A DNA stretch of 42,408 bases, from positions 1-42,408 of the forward strand of contig CANSRB010000009.1 of NCBI GenBank assembly GCA_947649285.1, read 5' to 3'. Origin of the DNA: an uncultured Clostridia bacterium. GTDB taxonomy: Bacteria; Bacillota; Clostridia; Oscillospirales; Ruminococcaceae. The notes beneath the pieces were generated by a model that searched no databases, was not told where the DNA came from, and saw only the letters and a list, made by a program, of their open reading frames with translations. The translations under genes and the position numbers were made by a program. Positions 17,951 to 27,621 of the stretch are shown here, in pieces. Every line of letters starts with the position of its first letter. The stretch's first letter is position 1.

Positions 17951-17977
17951 TTTAAATATTAAAAAAACATCCGATAA
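17951..17977 (+). promoter_or_regulatory. candidate sigma-28 type promoter for cheV
   Basis: TTTA-N15-TCCGATAA, divergent from the MCP site; weak -35 match. Confidence 0.4.
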
Positions 17978-18062
17978 AATAAAAGAATGGAAAATTATAC
18001 GCTTTCTATGCGGAAATTTGTACGATATTTCTGTATAGAACAACAAGTGGGGAGATAAAGAT

Positions 18063-18980
18063 ATGGCTTCAACAAAACAGACTGAGATTTTGCTGGAATC
18101 CGGCACCAATGAACTTGAAATTATGGAGTTTAAGATCGCAGGGGAACTGTTCGGGATCAACGTGGCCAAGGTCCGCGAGATTATCCGTGCCTGCCCGATT
18201 AAACCGATGCAGAAGGGCCATCCGGATATTGAGGGGATCTGCAAGCCCCGCAATGAGGTCATCACGGTCATCGACCTGGCAAAATATCTGAACCTTCCGA
18301 AACTGGACAACAGCGGTTATGATATTTTTATTATCACGAATTTCAACAACCTGCACTTTGCGTTCCATGTCTACAGCGTCGAGGGGATCCACCGGATTTC
18401 CTGGGAGAAGATACAAAAGCCGGACCGGATCATCTATGGCGGGGAAGAAGGCGTTGCCACAGGTATTGCGGATTTCGAGGGCCGGTTGATTACGATTTTG
18501 GATTTTGAGAAAATTGTGGCGGAAATCAGCCCCAGCACTTCAATCCAATATGAGGATCTGGAGAAGCTCGGGGAACGCCAGACCAGTGACAAGCCCATCC
18601 TGATTGCGGAGGACTCCATGCTTTTGGCCAAGATGATTGTGGAATCGCTGCACCGTTCGGGCTACCATAATACGATTAAAACCGACAACGGCCAAGAGGC
18701 CTGGAATTATCTGTGCGAGGTGAAGAACAGCGACGACCCCGTAAAGGATCACGTTGCCTGCATCATTTCAGATATCGAAATGCCCCTGATGGACGGGCAT
18801 CGTTTAACCAAGCTGGTAAAAGAAGATCCCGAGCTCCGGGATATTCCGCTGATTCTGTTCTCCTCCCTTATCAATGAAGAAATGCGCAAAAAAGGGGAGC
18901 AGCTGGGTGCAAACGCTCAGATTTCCAAACCGGAAATTGCCAATCTGGTAAACTTGATCGACCAGTTTACCAATGCCTAA
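18063..18980 (+). CDS. cheV: CheV: CheW-like domain fused to a response-regulator receiver domain
   Basis: CheW part 'LEIMEFKIAGELFGINVAKVREIIR...GICKPRNEVITVIDLAKYL'; REC part 'PILIAEDSMLLAKMIVESL...CIISDIEMPLMDGH...LFSSL'. Confidence 0.92.
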   Translation: MASTKQTEILLESGTNELEIMEFKIAGELFGINVAKVREIIRACPIKPMQKGHPDIEGICKPRNEVITVIDLAKYLNLPKLDNSGYDIFIITNFNNLHFAFHVYSVEGIHRISWEKIQKPDRIIYGGEEGVATGIADFEGRLITILDFEKIVAEISPSTSIQYEDLEKLGERQTSDKPILIAEDSMLLAKMIVESLHRSGYHNTIKTDNGQEAWNYLCEVKNSDDPVKDHVACIISDIEMPLMDGHRLTKLVKEDPELRDIPLILFSSLINEEMRKKGEQLGANAQISKPEIANLVNLIDQFTNA

Positions 18981-18986
18981 AGTTTA

Positions 18987-19028
18987 AACTAAAAAGGAAG
19001 CGGTGTTTCCCCTGCTTCCTTTTTAGTT
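18987..19028. terminator. bidirectional rho-independent terminator
   Basis: AACTAAAAAGGAAGC-ggtgtttcccct-GCTTCCTTTTTAGTT. Confidence 0.88.
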
Positions 19029-19312
19029 GGGATAAAAGTATTTGAGCTGCAGTGAAAAACTGGTTATCTTGCATACAGGCTCTGCATATTTATAAGCAGG
19101 GCCGGGCCGGGCAACGGTTTTGAAAGAAAAAGCTTATATAAAAGATGGTTTTTATATAAATTACAAAGCAATAATAGCGTGTTTAAATATAATTTCACAG
19201 ATTTCCATTTGAGTTTTGAACATATTTAAGAATAAGGTCTGTGCAGTTTGCAAACGAGGGCTCGGAGCAATTGCGAAATTTTGGAAAAATGCAGATAAAT
19301 GAAGCTTTATAG

Positions 19313-19341
19313 TTGATTTTTCATGCTAATTTGTGTATACT
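19313..19341 (+). promoter_or_regulatory. candidate sigma-A promoter of the flagellar operon
   Basis: TTGATT (19313-19318), 17-nt spacer, TATACT (19336-19341); ~200 nt upstream of the fliE start. Confidence 0.55.
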
Positions 19342-19544
19342 AAAAGTTGATCTGAAAGCTTACGCGCTTTTGCTGAATTTTCAGATATTTATAGATATTG
19401 ATTGTATAAAAATGTAGCAGATAAGAGCAGTATCTATAGAAATAGACATTCTTGTTTTAAGTACTTGCAAAAAACGGCGGAAAAAAGAACCCGGGAGGGT
19501 TTTCCGCTGCTTGGTTATTGAATCGTGAATAAGGAGGAATCGCT

Positions 19545-19853
19545 GTGTTTATCGTTCCTATCAGCCCTATGAAACCGCTGGAATCTATTTTATCAACAGA
19601 AGCCTCAGGCAAACTGAATGAGCAGCCCAAAAGTTCTGCCTTTTCGGATGTGCTGAAAGGTGCGATAGAAAACCTGCGTGAAACCCAGTCTCAGTCTTCG
19701 GAAGATGCTTATAATCTGGCGGTGGGCGATATGGATAACCTTGCCCAGCTGATGATCAACTCCGCTAAGGCGGAAGCCGCGCTGACCATGGCGGTACAGG
19801 TAACGTCGCGCGCGGTCAATACATATAAAGAAATTGTACAGATGCAGCTGTAA
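19545..19853 (+). CDS. fliE: flagellar hook-basal body protein FliE
   Basis: 'FSDVLKGAIENLRETQSQSSEDAYNLAVGDMDNLAQLMINSAKAEAALTMAVQVTSRAVNTYKEIVQMQL'; GTG start with AAGGAGG. Confidence 0.93.
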   Translation: MFIVPISPMKPLESILSTEASGKLNEQPKSSAFSDVLKGAIENLRETQSQSSEDAYNLAVGDMDNLAQLMINSAKAEAALTMAVQVTSRAVNTYKEIVQMQL

Positions 19854-19942
19854 TTCGCAGTGCGTTCATTTGCTTTTCCTGACGGTACAGGGTCAAAAAA
19901 TATAACGCTTATTGCGGTGCGGTAAGCATGAAGTGGGTTTGA

Positions 19943-21556
19943 GTGATTTTGAAAGAACAGTTTGCAAAGGTGACTGCCAGTGTTAAGGAGTTTTGGGGCA
20001 AGCAGTCGCCAAAGAAAAAGAAAATTTTTATCTTTTCCGGAGTCGGGGTTCTGCTGGCAGCACTTCTGATTACGCTTTTCCTGAACTTGCAGGGGAACGG
20101 GTACCAGGTGCTTTATGAGGGCATGGAAAGCGCCGAGGTGTCGGAAGCGTACAGCGCCTTGCAGGAACTGGGCTACAGTGCGGAACTGAATAAAGAGGGG
20201 CAGATCGTTGTTCCTGACGAACAGTATGACGAGATCCTCATGGCGATGGCAATGAAGGGTTTCCCCAAAACAACGCTTACATACGATGGCTATGAGCAGC
20301 CGAACGGGCTTACCGCGACCGATTTTGAAAAACGCCAGTCCTTAAAATTCCTGCGGGAAAAACAGATCAAGCAAACGCTGGAGCATATTCAGGGCGTGCA
20401 GACCGCGCTGGTCCTGCTGAACCTGCCTGATGAGAGCAAGCATGTTTGGGAGCAGGCCGGCAATGAAACCGCTTCAGCCTCCGCCACCCTTTCCATGGCG
20501 CCCGGCGTCGCGCTCTCCCCTGAACGGGTTTCGGGCATCAAGACACTGATCTCCAGTTCCTTTGAAAATATGCTGCCTGAAAACGTCAAAGTGGTGGATG
20601 CGTCCACCGGCATTGAAATGCTGGGGGTAGAGGAACAGGACGACGACGGTTATAACGTAGACCGGCTGGATTATGAACGCCAGATCGAACAGCGGATGGA
20701 GGAAAACGTCCACCGCCTGTTAAGCCCTACCTACGGCAAGGACGGCGTGGTTGCCGTGGCAACGGTGGAGCTGGACTACGACAAGATGATTACCGAAAGC
20801 TTTGAACAGAATCCGGATGAATTTTCGGACGACGGGAAAAACGCAATCACCCAAAAAGAGGAAAAATATACCGTCAACGGCTCTCAGCCAGCAGGGGATA
20901 TTGTCGGCGAGGAGAACAATACGGACGATCCCACTACCGGCATCCCGGGTTATGCGAACCAGCTTCCCAACGAAGAGGGCGGCATGACCAGCTATGAGAG
21001 CCGGATCGAATACGCGCAGAGCTATATTAAAAAGCAGATCGAGAAAGGCGAGCCGTCGCTGAAGAGCTCGTCTATTGCTGTCAGCGTAGACGCATACAAC
21101 CTGACCGAGCAGAAGAAAGCCGACCTGATCGACCAGATCTCCCGGGCAACCGGCGTACAGCCGGGCAACGTCGCCGTCATGCAGATGGATGAGGACGCAC
21201 CAGCACCGATCGTTCCGGAGGAACCGGAGGAACCGGCACCGAGCATCCTCGCCAACCCGATCTTCTATATTGTAGTAGGCAGTGTTCTGCTCCTGATTAT
21301 CATCGCCGTCATCGTGCTGGTGCTGATCCGGAAGCGGCAGAAGAAACGCCTGGCCGAGGCCGAGGCCGAATCCGAAATGCTGATCAATTCGCTCCAGGCT
21401 GAAATTGAAGAGCGGAAACGTCAGATTGCCGACGCGGCAAATGCGGATAATGACCCGAGCGACAATGCGATCGTTCAGGAAATCCGTAATTTCGCGAAAG
21501 AGAATCCTGAAATTACAGCGAGCCTGATCCGCTCCTGGCTGAAGGAGGACCAGTAA
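19943..21556 (+). CDS. fliF: flagellar M-ring protein FliF
   Basis: YscJ/FliF signature 'YQVLYEGMESAEVSEAYSALQELGYSAEL', two TM segments, C-terminal FliG-binding tail. Confidence 0.95.
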   Translation: MILKEQFAKVTASVKEFWGKQSPKKKKIFIFSGVGVLLAALLITLFLNLQGNGYQVLYEGMESAEVSEAYSALQELGYSAELNKEGQIVVPDEQYDEILMAMAMKGFPKTTLTYDGYEQPNGLTATDFEKRQSLKFLREKQIKQTLEHIQGVQTALVLLNLPDESKHVWEQAGNETASASATLSMAPGVALSPERVSGIKTLISSSFENMLPENVKVVDASTGIEMLGVEEQDDDGYNVDRLDYERQIEQRMEENVHRLLSPTYGKDGVVAVATVELDYDKMITESFEQNPDEFSDDGKNAITQKEEKYTVNGSQPAGDIVGEENNTDDPTTGIPGYANQLPNEEGGMTSYESRIEYAQSYIKKQIEKGEPSLKSSSIAVSVDAYNLTEQKKADLIDQISRATGVQPGNVAVMQMDEDAPAPIVPEEPEEPAPSILANPIFYIVVGSVLLLIIIAVIVLVLIRKRQKKRLAEAEAESEMLINSLQAEIEERKRQIADAANADNDPSDNAIVQEIRNFAKENPEITASLIRSWLKEDQ

Positions 21557-22578
21557 TGGCAAAGACTTCAACAAAAAATGACAAACTTGCTCCAACTGTC
21601 CGGGCGGCAGCCGTCATGGTCGCTCTCGGCACGGATGAGGCGGCGGAAGTCTACAAGTTCCTCAAGGAAGATGAGATTGAGCGGCTGTCTCTTGAAATTG
21701 CCAAGCTGGACCACATGGAACAGGAGAATATGCAGGAGATTATCGATGACTTCTATGGGCTCTGCGTTACACAGAAGGTGCTCAATGAGGGCGGTATCTC
21801 CTATGCGCGGGACGTTTTGGAGAAAGCGTTCGGCGCCCAGGCGGCCAGCAATTATCTGGACCGTCTTTCCAAATCGCTGCGGACCAGAGCCTTTGAGTTT
21901 ATCCGCAAAACTGATGCAAAGAACCTGTTCATGATGCTGCAAAACGAGCATCCGCAGACGATTGCGCTGCTGCTCTCCTATGCGCGGGCAGACCAGGCTT
22001 CTCAGATCATTGCAGAGCTGCCGCGGAATATCCAGATTGACATCATTGAACGGATCGCCAACCTGGAAAGCGTTACGCCGGATGTCATTGCCATGGTGGA
22101 AAGCGTTCTGGAAAAGCGGTTTGCCAATATCATTTCGGTCGATACCACCGAGATCGGCGGCGTTTCCTATATTGCCGACATTATGAACCATACCGACCGC
22201 AACACGGAAAAATATATTTTCGACGAATTGGGTGTCAACAACCCCGAACTTTCCGAAGAAATCCGGAAGCTCATGTTCGTATTCGAGGATATTATCAACC
22301 TCGACAGCCTGGCGATCCAGCGTTTCATCCGCGAGGTGGACAGCAAAGATCTGGCTGTAGCGCTGAAGGCGGCAAACGAGGACGTCAAGGCGACCATTAT
22401 GCGGAATATGTCCAAACGTATGCAGGAAACCATTCAGGGCGATATCCAGTATCTGCATAACGTCCGTATGCGCGATGTAGAAGAAGCGCAGCAGAAGATT
22501 GTTGGTATTATCCGTCAGTTGGAGGAAGCCGGAGAGATTGTAATCTCGAAGGGCGGAGAGGATGAGATCATTGCCTAA
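21556..22578 (+). CDS. fliG: flagellar motor switch protein FliG
   Basis: 'LFMMLQNEHPQTIALLLSYARADQASQIIAELP' and 'FVFEDIINLDSLAIQRFIREVDSKDLAVALKAA'. Confidence 0.97.
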   Translation: MAKTSTKNDKLAPTVRAAAVMVALGTDEAAEVYKFLKEDEIERLSLEIAKLDHMEQENMQEIIDDFYGLCVTQKVLNEGGISYARDVLEKAFGAQAASNYLDRLSKSLRTRAFEFIRKTDAKNLFMMLQNEHPQTIALLLSYARADQASQIIAELPRNIQIDIIERIANLESVTPDVIAMVESVLEKRFANIISVDTTEIGGVSYIADIMNHTDRNTEKYIFDELGVNNPELSEEIRKLMFVFEDIINLDSLAIQRFIREVDSKDLAVALKAANEDVKATIMRNMSKRMQETIQGDIQYLHNVRMRDVEEAQQKIVGIIRQLEEAGEIVISKGGEDEIIA

Positions 22579-23305
22579 TATTTTCAAGCCGGGCAGTCTG
22601 GTTCATACCGAACACACCGTCCTGATCCCGGATATTCCAGAACCTCCTGCTCCGGAAATAGAAGAGGAGGATTCGGCGGAAGAAACCACAGATTTTGTGG
22701 AATTCCGCCCTCCTGTGATTACGGAGTCCGACCGGCTGGCAGGCGAAGAATTTATCCGCCATGCCCAGCAGGAAGGGATGGATATTGTAGAGGCCGCCCA
22801 GCGGGAGGCCGAGCAAATCCGCACCCGCGCTTATCAGGAAGCTTATGAAAAAGGGCTTTCCGACGGGCTGGAGGAAAAACGGCAGGATATTTCCGGCTGT
22901 ATTCATTCGGTGGAAGTGCTGATGGATGAGCTTCAGGCTTCGCTGGATGAGTTTATCGGGCAGTATGAGCGGGAAATCCGCGACCTGGTGATCGAAATTA
23001 CTGACAAAATCATTACTAAGCGGCTTCTCAAGGATGATATGGAATTAGCCGGGCTGGTCAAGCAGGCGGTTTCATCGGTGAAAAAGGCGGACTGGATCAA
23101 GGTGGAAATTTCCGACCAGCTTCCGGAACTGCTGGAATACCTGCAAGGGGAACTAAGCCTGAACAGCTATGGCAGTACCGTGGAGGTGCAGGCGAAGAAT
23201 GTGCCGGCCGGTACCTGTGTGATTCAAACGCCGGAGGGGCTGATTGACGCTTCGGTTCCCGTCCAGCTGGATCAGCTGCGGGAACGGTTTGAGGAAATCC
23301 CATAA
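22562..23305 (+). CDS. fliH: flagellar assembly protein FliH
   Basis: Coiled-coil/FliH architecture, position between fliG and fliI, 17-bp overlap with fliG. Confidence 0.88.
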   Translation: MRSLPNIFKPGSLVHTEHTVLIPDIPEPPAPEIEEEDSAEETTDFVEFRPPVITESDRLAGEEFIRHAQQEGMDIVEAAQREAEQIRTRAYQEAYEKGLSDGLEEKRQDISGCIHSVEVLMDELQASLDEFIGQYEREIRDLVIEITDKIITKRLLKDDMELAGLVKQAVSSVKKADWIKVEISDQLPELLEYLQGELSLNSYGSTVEVQAKNVPAGTCVIQTPEGLIDASVPVQLDQLRERFEEIP

Positions 23306-23333
23306 AACAACAGCGAGAGGGGTGGTAACAAGG

Positions 23334-24653
23334 ATGGCGCAGCGAAAGGTCTGGGATACGTCCCCTTATTACCGCGCCCTGCAAATAGATAACCTCTACG
23401 ATTATGCGGGGAGGATCAGCCGGATTGTCGGCATGACGGTGGAAGCCACCGGCGTGACCTGCAATGTCGGCGATGTCTGCCATATCCAGCTGGGAGAGGA
23501 AAAAACCATTCTGGCGGAGGTGGTCGGCTTTCAGGAAAAAAAGGTGCTGCTGATGCCTTATGAGGACATCGACGGCATCGGATTTGACAGCATTGTCCGG
23601 AATACCGGGGAAAAGCTGATGATCCGTATGAGCAACGAGCTGATTGGCCGGACGGTAGACGCCTTGGGCAATCCCATTGACGGCGGCCCGCCGATTCAGA
23701 GCAGCGTAAGCTACCCGATCAGCGGCGAGCTTTCCAACCCGATGAACCGCCCCCCGATCGGGGAGGTCATCGAGCTGGGGGTCAAGGCGATCGACGGGCT
23801 GCTGACTATCGGGAAGGGCCAAAGAATGGGCATTTTCGCGGGAAGCGGCGTCGGGAAGAGTACCCTCATGGGAATGATCGCCCGCAACATCAAGGCGGAT
23901 GTCAACGTCATTGCACTGGTTGGCGAGCGTGGCCGTGAGGTTATGGAGTTTATCAACCGCGATTTAGGCCCGGAAGGAGCTAAGCGCTCGGTTTTGGTCG
24001 TGGCAACATCGGATCAGCCCGCCATGATGCGTTCCAAATGCGCCATGACGGCTACAGCGATCGCGGAATATTTCCGGGACCAGGGCAAGGATGTGCTGCT
24101 CATGATGGACTCGCTGACCCGTTTTGCGATGGCGCAGCGGGAAATCGGGTTAAGCGTCGGGGAACCGCCGGTTGCCCGGGGATATACGCCTTCCATCTAT
24201 ACGGCGCTGCCCAAGCTGCTGGAGCGGTCGGGGAATTTCTCTACCGGTTCCATTACCGGGATCTACACCGTGCTGGTTGAAGGTGACGACGCGAACGAAC
24301 CGATCTCGGATACGGTACGCGGAATCATTGACGGGCATATTATGTTATCCCGGAAGGTTGCGATGCGGAACCACTATCCGGCGATTGATGTGCTGGCCAG
24401 CGTCAGCCGTCTGATGAGCGAAATCGCGTCCCCGGAGCAGAAGCAGGCGGCCGGCCGGATGCGGAATATGATGTCTTTGTACCAGGATAACCAGGATCTG
24501 ATTTCCATCGGCGCCTATAAGCCAGGGAGCAATCCCCAGCTGGACGACGCCATGGCGCATATGGATAAAATCAATGAGTTCCTTCAGCAGCCGGTTTCCC
24601 GAGGGTATCCCTTCGAGCAGACAGTGCAGTTGTTGGAAGAAGCCGTAAAATGA
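23334..24653 (+). CDS. fliI: flagellum-specific ATPase FliI
   Basis: 'GQRMGIFAGSGVGKSTLMGMIARNIKADVNVIALVGERGREVMEFI'. Start at MAQRKVW; the longer ORF start 23244 overlaps fliH. Confidence 0.96.
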   Translation: MAQRKVWDTSPYYRALQIDNLYDYAGRISRIVGMTVEATGVTCNVGDVCHIQLGEEKTILAEVVGFQEKKVLLMPYEDIDGIGFDSIVRNTGEKLMIRMSNELIGRTVDALGNPIDGGPPIQSSVSYPISGELSNPMNRPPIGEVIELGVKAIDGLLTIGKGQRMGIFAGSGVGKSTLMGMIARNIKADVNVIALVGERGREVMEFINRDLGPEGAKRSVLVVATSDQPAMMRSKCAMTATAIAEYFRDQGKDVLLMMDSLTRFAMAQREIGLSVGEPPVARGYTPSIYTALPKLLERSGNFSTGSITGIYTVLVEGDDANEPISDTVRGIIDGHIMLSRKVAMRNHYPAIDVLASVSRLMSEIASPEQKQAAGRMRNMMSLYQDNQDLISIGAYKPGSNPQLDDAMAHMDKINEFLQQPVSRGYPFEQTVQLLEEAVK

Positions 24654-24675
24654 CAACCGGAAGGGGTGAGCCGCG

Positions 24676-25128
24676 ATGAAACAGTTCAAATTCACGCTGA
24701 GCCGGCTGCTGGACTATAAAGACCAGGTGCTGGAAACCGAAAAAAATACCCTGGCCCAGTTACGGCAGACCCGGGATGGGATTGAGCGGCGGATCCAAAC
24801 CTTGGAACGGGAGTTTGCCGAAACGGATCGCCGGCTCAAGGAGGATCAGAAAAAAGCGATTTCCATCAACCAGATCAAAATGTATGAATACCAGTTTGAC
24901 AGTATCCGCCGGCAGATCAAGCAGTTCAAAACTGAGCTGCGGAAGGCCGAGCTGGAGGTGGAACGTCAGGTTCAGGTAGTAGTTGCCGCGTCGCAGGAGG
25001 TTTCCGGACTGGATAAGCTGAAGGAAAAACAGCTGGAAGAGTACCAGGTTTCGGTGGCGCGGGAAAACGAAACTGTCATCAACGAATTTATTTCGGGGAA
25101 GCTGGCCCGGGAATCCCAGGGGGCTTGA
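24676..25128 (+). CDS. fliJ: flagellar export protein FliJ
   Basis: 'FKFTLSRLLDYKDQVLETEKNTLAQLRQTRDGIERRIQTLEREF' coiled coil after fliI. Confidence 0.88.
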   Translation: MKQFKFTLSRLLDYKDQVLETEKNTLAQLRQTRDGIERRIQTLEREFAETDRRLKEDQKKAISINQIKMYEYQFDSIRRQIKQFKTELRKAELEVERQVQVVVAASQEVSGLDKLKEKQLEEYQVSVARENETVINEFISGKLARESQGA

Positions 25129-25162
25129 CCCATTGAAACGTCCTTGAAAGGAGGTGAGAAAG

Positions 25163-26311
25163 ATGAGAATGGAAGCAATACAGTCAATGGCTCCGGTGAA
25201 TCCTTCCGGGATGAACGGCGAGGCAGTGCAGGGCGGCGACGGATTTGCACAGCTTTTAATGGCACTGTTTGGGAACGGGATGACGCCGGATGGCGCTGCT
25301 ATTTTAAACGGGCTTTTGCCGGAAGAAGGCGGGCTGATGCAGAATGGCGGTGATGAAGAAGAAAATACCGACGCTATGCAGATGCTGGCCAGTCTGATGA
25401 ACAACCCCTTTGTAAGCGGACAGCCTCAGGTGCTGCTGGAAGCCGTGCAGAATGAGATGGATCCGGTTTCGGCGGTACAGCTGCTGGCGCAGAAAAATCC
25501 GGCGTTGGCCGAGCTGCTGCTTCAAAATCCGGTTCAAACGGAGGGCACGATGCCCAAAGCGGACTTTCTGGAGGCGGCAAAAGAGCTGCTTCAGCCGATG
25601 GAGACTTCTGAAACGGGGGAACCGGCTTTCGTGCAGGTTTTATCCGGAGCGGCAGAGCAGGAATCTGAAACCGGGCTGTTTGATGGGCAGATGAAGTTCC
25701 GTCAGGCGATTGCCGAGGTCAAGAAAACGGTAAAGGATGAACCCAAAACGGAAACCCAGGCGGTCGATGTAGAGGCCTTGCAGCAAAAGGTCAACGCCAG
25801 CCGGACAGAAACCTTGTCCAGCCTTCGTGCGCAGGCGCAGGAAATCCATACCCGCGAGGGGATGGTCAACCAGGTCAAAAACCATATCCTGCAAAACCTG
25901 TCAGAAGGGAAGGATGAATTCATTGTCCAGCTGAAACCGGAGAGCCTTGGTGAAATTACCATCAAGATGACCGCCGGCGAAGACGGCAAAATTTCGCTCA
26001 GCATCCTGACCGCCAGCACTCAGACGGCAAAACTGCTGAATGAATCGGTGGAAGCGCTGAAAAATTCCCTGCGGCCGCTCCAAGCGGAGGTTCGGGAAAT
26101 TACCACTCAGCGCCCGGAGGAAACTTCATCCGCAGGGCAGAGCGGGCTTTTCGGCAGCGGCTTTGAGGGTTATCAGAATCCTCACTATACTCCGCAGGAT
26201 CAGCTCCCGCAATATTATTACAACCGCGAAAACGGAGAGGAAAGCTTTGGTGAAGAATTAGCCCCAGAAGCAGAAATCCTTCCCGCAGGCGGGCTGAACA
26301 CTTATATCTAA
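25163..26311 (+). CDS. fliK: flagellar hook-length control protein FliK
   Basis: C-terminal Flg_hook domain 'ILQNLSEGKDEFIVQLKPESLGEITIKMTAGEDGKISLSILTAS'. Confidence 0.88.
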   Translation: MRMEAIQSMAPVNPSGMNGEAVQGGDGFAQLLMALFGNGMTPDGAAILNGLLPEEGGLMQNGGDEEENTDAMQMLASLMNNPFVSGQPQVLLEAVQNEMDPVSAVQLLAQKNPALAELLLQNPVQTEGTMPKADFLEAAKELLQPMETSETGEPAFVQVLSGAAEQESETGLFDGQMKFRQAIAEVKKTVKDEPKTETQAVDVEALQQKVNASRTETLSSLRAQAQEIHTREGMVNQVKNHILQNLSEGKDEFIVQLKPESLGEITIKMTAGEDGKISLSILTASTQTAKLLNESVEALKNSLRPLQAEVREITTQRPEETSSAGQSGLFGSGFEGYQNPHYTPQDQLPQYYYNRENGEESFGEELAPEAEILPAGGLNTYI

Positions 26312-26329
26312 CGAAAGGAGGAGGTTTAG

Positions 26330-27142
26330 ATGGGTAATGAAATCAACAGCTACCGCGACACCTACGACAGCGGCTATCAGTATAATGTGGACCGCAAAAA
26401 GAACAGCGGGCAGAATTACGATATGCTCTTTGTCGAAAAGGAACAGAGCGTCAGTGTGGACGATTTCCTCAACCTGATGGTAGCACAGCTGAAAAACCAG
26501 GACTTTATGAACCCGGTTGATGATACGCAGTTTGTTGCGCAGCTGGCCCAATTTGCTTCGATGCAGCAAATGCAGGAGCTGGCAGCGTATTCCAAACAGA
26601 ATTACGTTTCCTCTCTGCTGGGGAAAAAGGTGACGGCTTCCAAGTTTACCGTTTCCGGCGATCTGGATACCGAAACCGGCACCGTCCAGAAAGTGACCCT
26701 TTCCAATAACGAATACGGCATCTATGTCAACGGCAAGCAGTATTCGCTGGATCAGATCATGGAACTGCACGAGGGCCAGTCCGAAACATCCTATGACGCG
26801 TCTGTCCAGAACATCACCAAGGTCGGGACCTCGGACCGCTGGATCGAGATCGAATGGCCGTTTGTGAGCAGCGACCCCGGCGTACAGAAAAACCTGAAGT
26901 ATTCCGTTTACTATTCGGAAGAACCGCTGGGCAGTACGGTGGAGGATATCATGAAAAACGGCACGCTGTCCGGTTTGGCGAACCGCCCGAATATCAATAC
27001 CGACCTGATTACCGGGCTGAAAGCGAATACGGATTATTATATCAGCGTTATTGTAGAGGATCCGGACGGCAATAAAACGGCTTATAAGACCTTGACTGCA
27101 CGCACCGAGCTTACCGGCTCCGAAGGGACGGAAACAGCATGA
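26330..27142 (+). CDS. flgD: flagellar hook capping protein FlgD with C-terminal FN3-like domain
   Basis: FlgD N-term 'VSVDDFLNLMVAQLKNQDFMNPVDDTQFVAQLAQFASMQQMQELA'; tail 'ITGLKANTDYYISVIVEDPDGNKTAYKTLTART' resembles fibronectin type III. Confidence 0.92.
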   Translation: MGNEINSYRDTYDSGYQYNVDRKKNSGQNYDMLFVEKEQSVSVDDFLNLMVAQLKNQDFMNPVDDTQFVAQLAQFASMQQMQELAAYSKQNYVSSLLGKKVTASKFTVSGDLDTETGTVQKVTLSNNEYGIYVNGKQYSLDQIMELHEGQSETSYDASVQNITKVGTSDRWIEIEWPFVSSDPGVQKNLKYSVYYSEEPLGSTVEDIMKNGTLSGLANRPNINTDLITGLKANTDYYISVIVEDPDGNKTAYKTLTARTELTGSEGTETA

Positions 27143-27540
27143 GTGATTATAAGATCAAGCCCTATGCCTACCCTGTTACAACCGGAACGCCCCGCGTCGG
27201 AGTTCAGCCATCGGTTTCCAAACCGGCGGCCGCGGCAGAAACCCTCTCTTTCCAGGAAATCCTGAAGCAGGGTCTGGCGCAGAAGAACAACCTAGCTTTT
27301 TCCAAGCACGCGGTGAACCGGGCGGCGGAACGGAACATCAGCCTTTCCGAAGGGAATTTGGAACGCCTGCACGAAGGTGTGCGGCTGGCCGGGCAGAAGG
27401 GCCTGAAAGAACCGCTGATTCTGGTGGATAAAACCGCCTTTATCGTGAGCGTAACGAACAACACCGTTATTACCACAGTGGAAGAAAACGAGCTGAAAGG
27501 CAGCGTTTTTACCAACATCGACGGGACAGTGATCGTATAG
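27139..27540 (+). CDS. flagellar operon protein, TIGR02530-like
   Basis: 'SFQEILKQGLAQKNNLAFSKHAVNRAAERNISLSEGNLERLHEGVRLAGQKGLKEPLILVDKTAFIVSVTNNTVITTVE' located between flgD and flgE. Confidence 0.88.
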   Translation: MSDYKIKPYAYPVTTGTPRVGVQPSVSKPAAAAETLSFQEILKQGLAQKNNLAFSKHAVNRAAERNISLSEGNLERLHEGVRLAGQKGLKEPLILVDKTAFIVSVTNNTVITTVEENELKGSVFTNIDGTVIV

Positions 27541-27560
27541 CCGGACCGAATGGAAGCTAT

Positions 27561-27588
27561 TCCGGCCCCGACCGACTGACGGGCCGGA
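27561..27588. other. intergenic stem-loop upstream of flgE
   Basis: TCCGGCCC-cgaccgactgac-GGGCCGGA, perfect 8-bp stem. Confidence 0.65.
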
Positions 27589-27621
27589 CCTGTCCCTCTT
27601 TGAAGAGGAGTATACAGCAAC

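Noticed and set aside
19029-19544. c-di-GMP (GEMM) riboswitch upstream of fliE
   Set aside because: I could not find the conserved GEMM-I core (GCAAA.CC / GGGACGCAAAGCC pattern) or the expected tetraloop-receptor arrangement.
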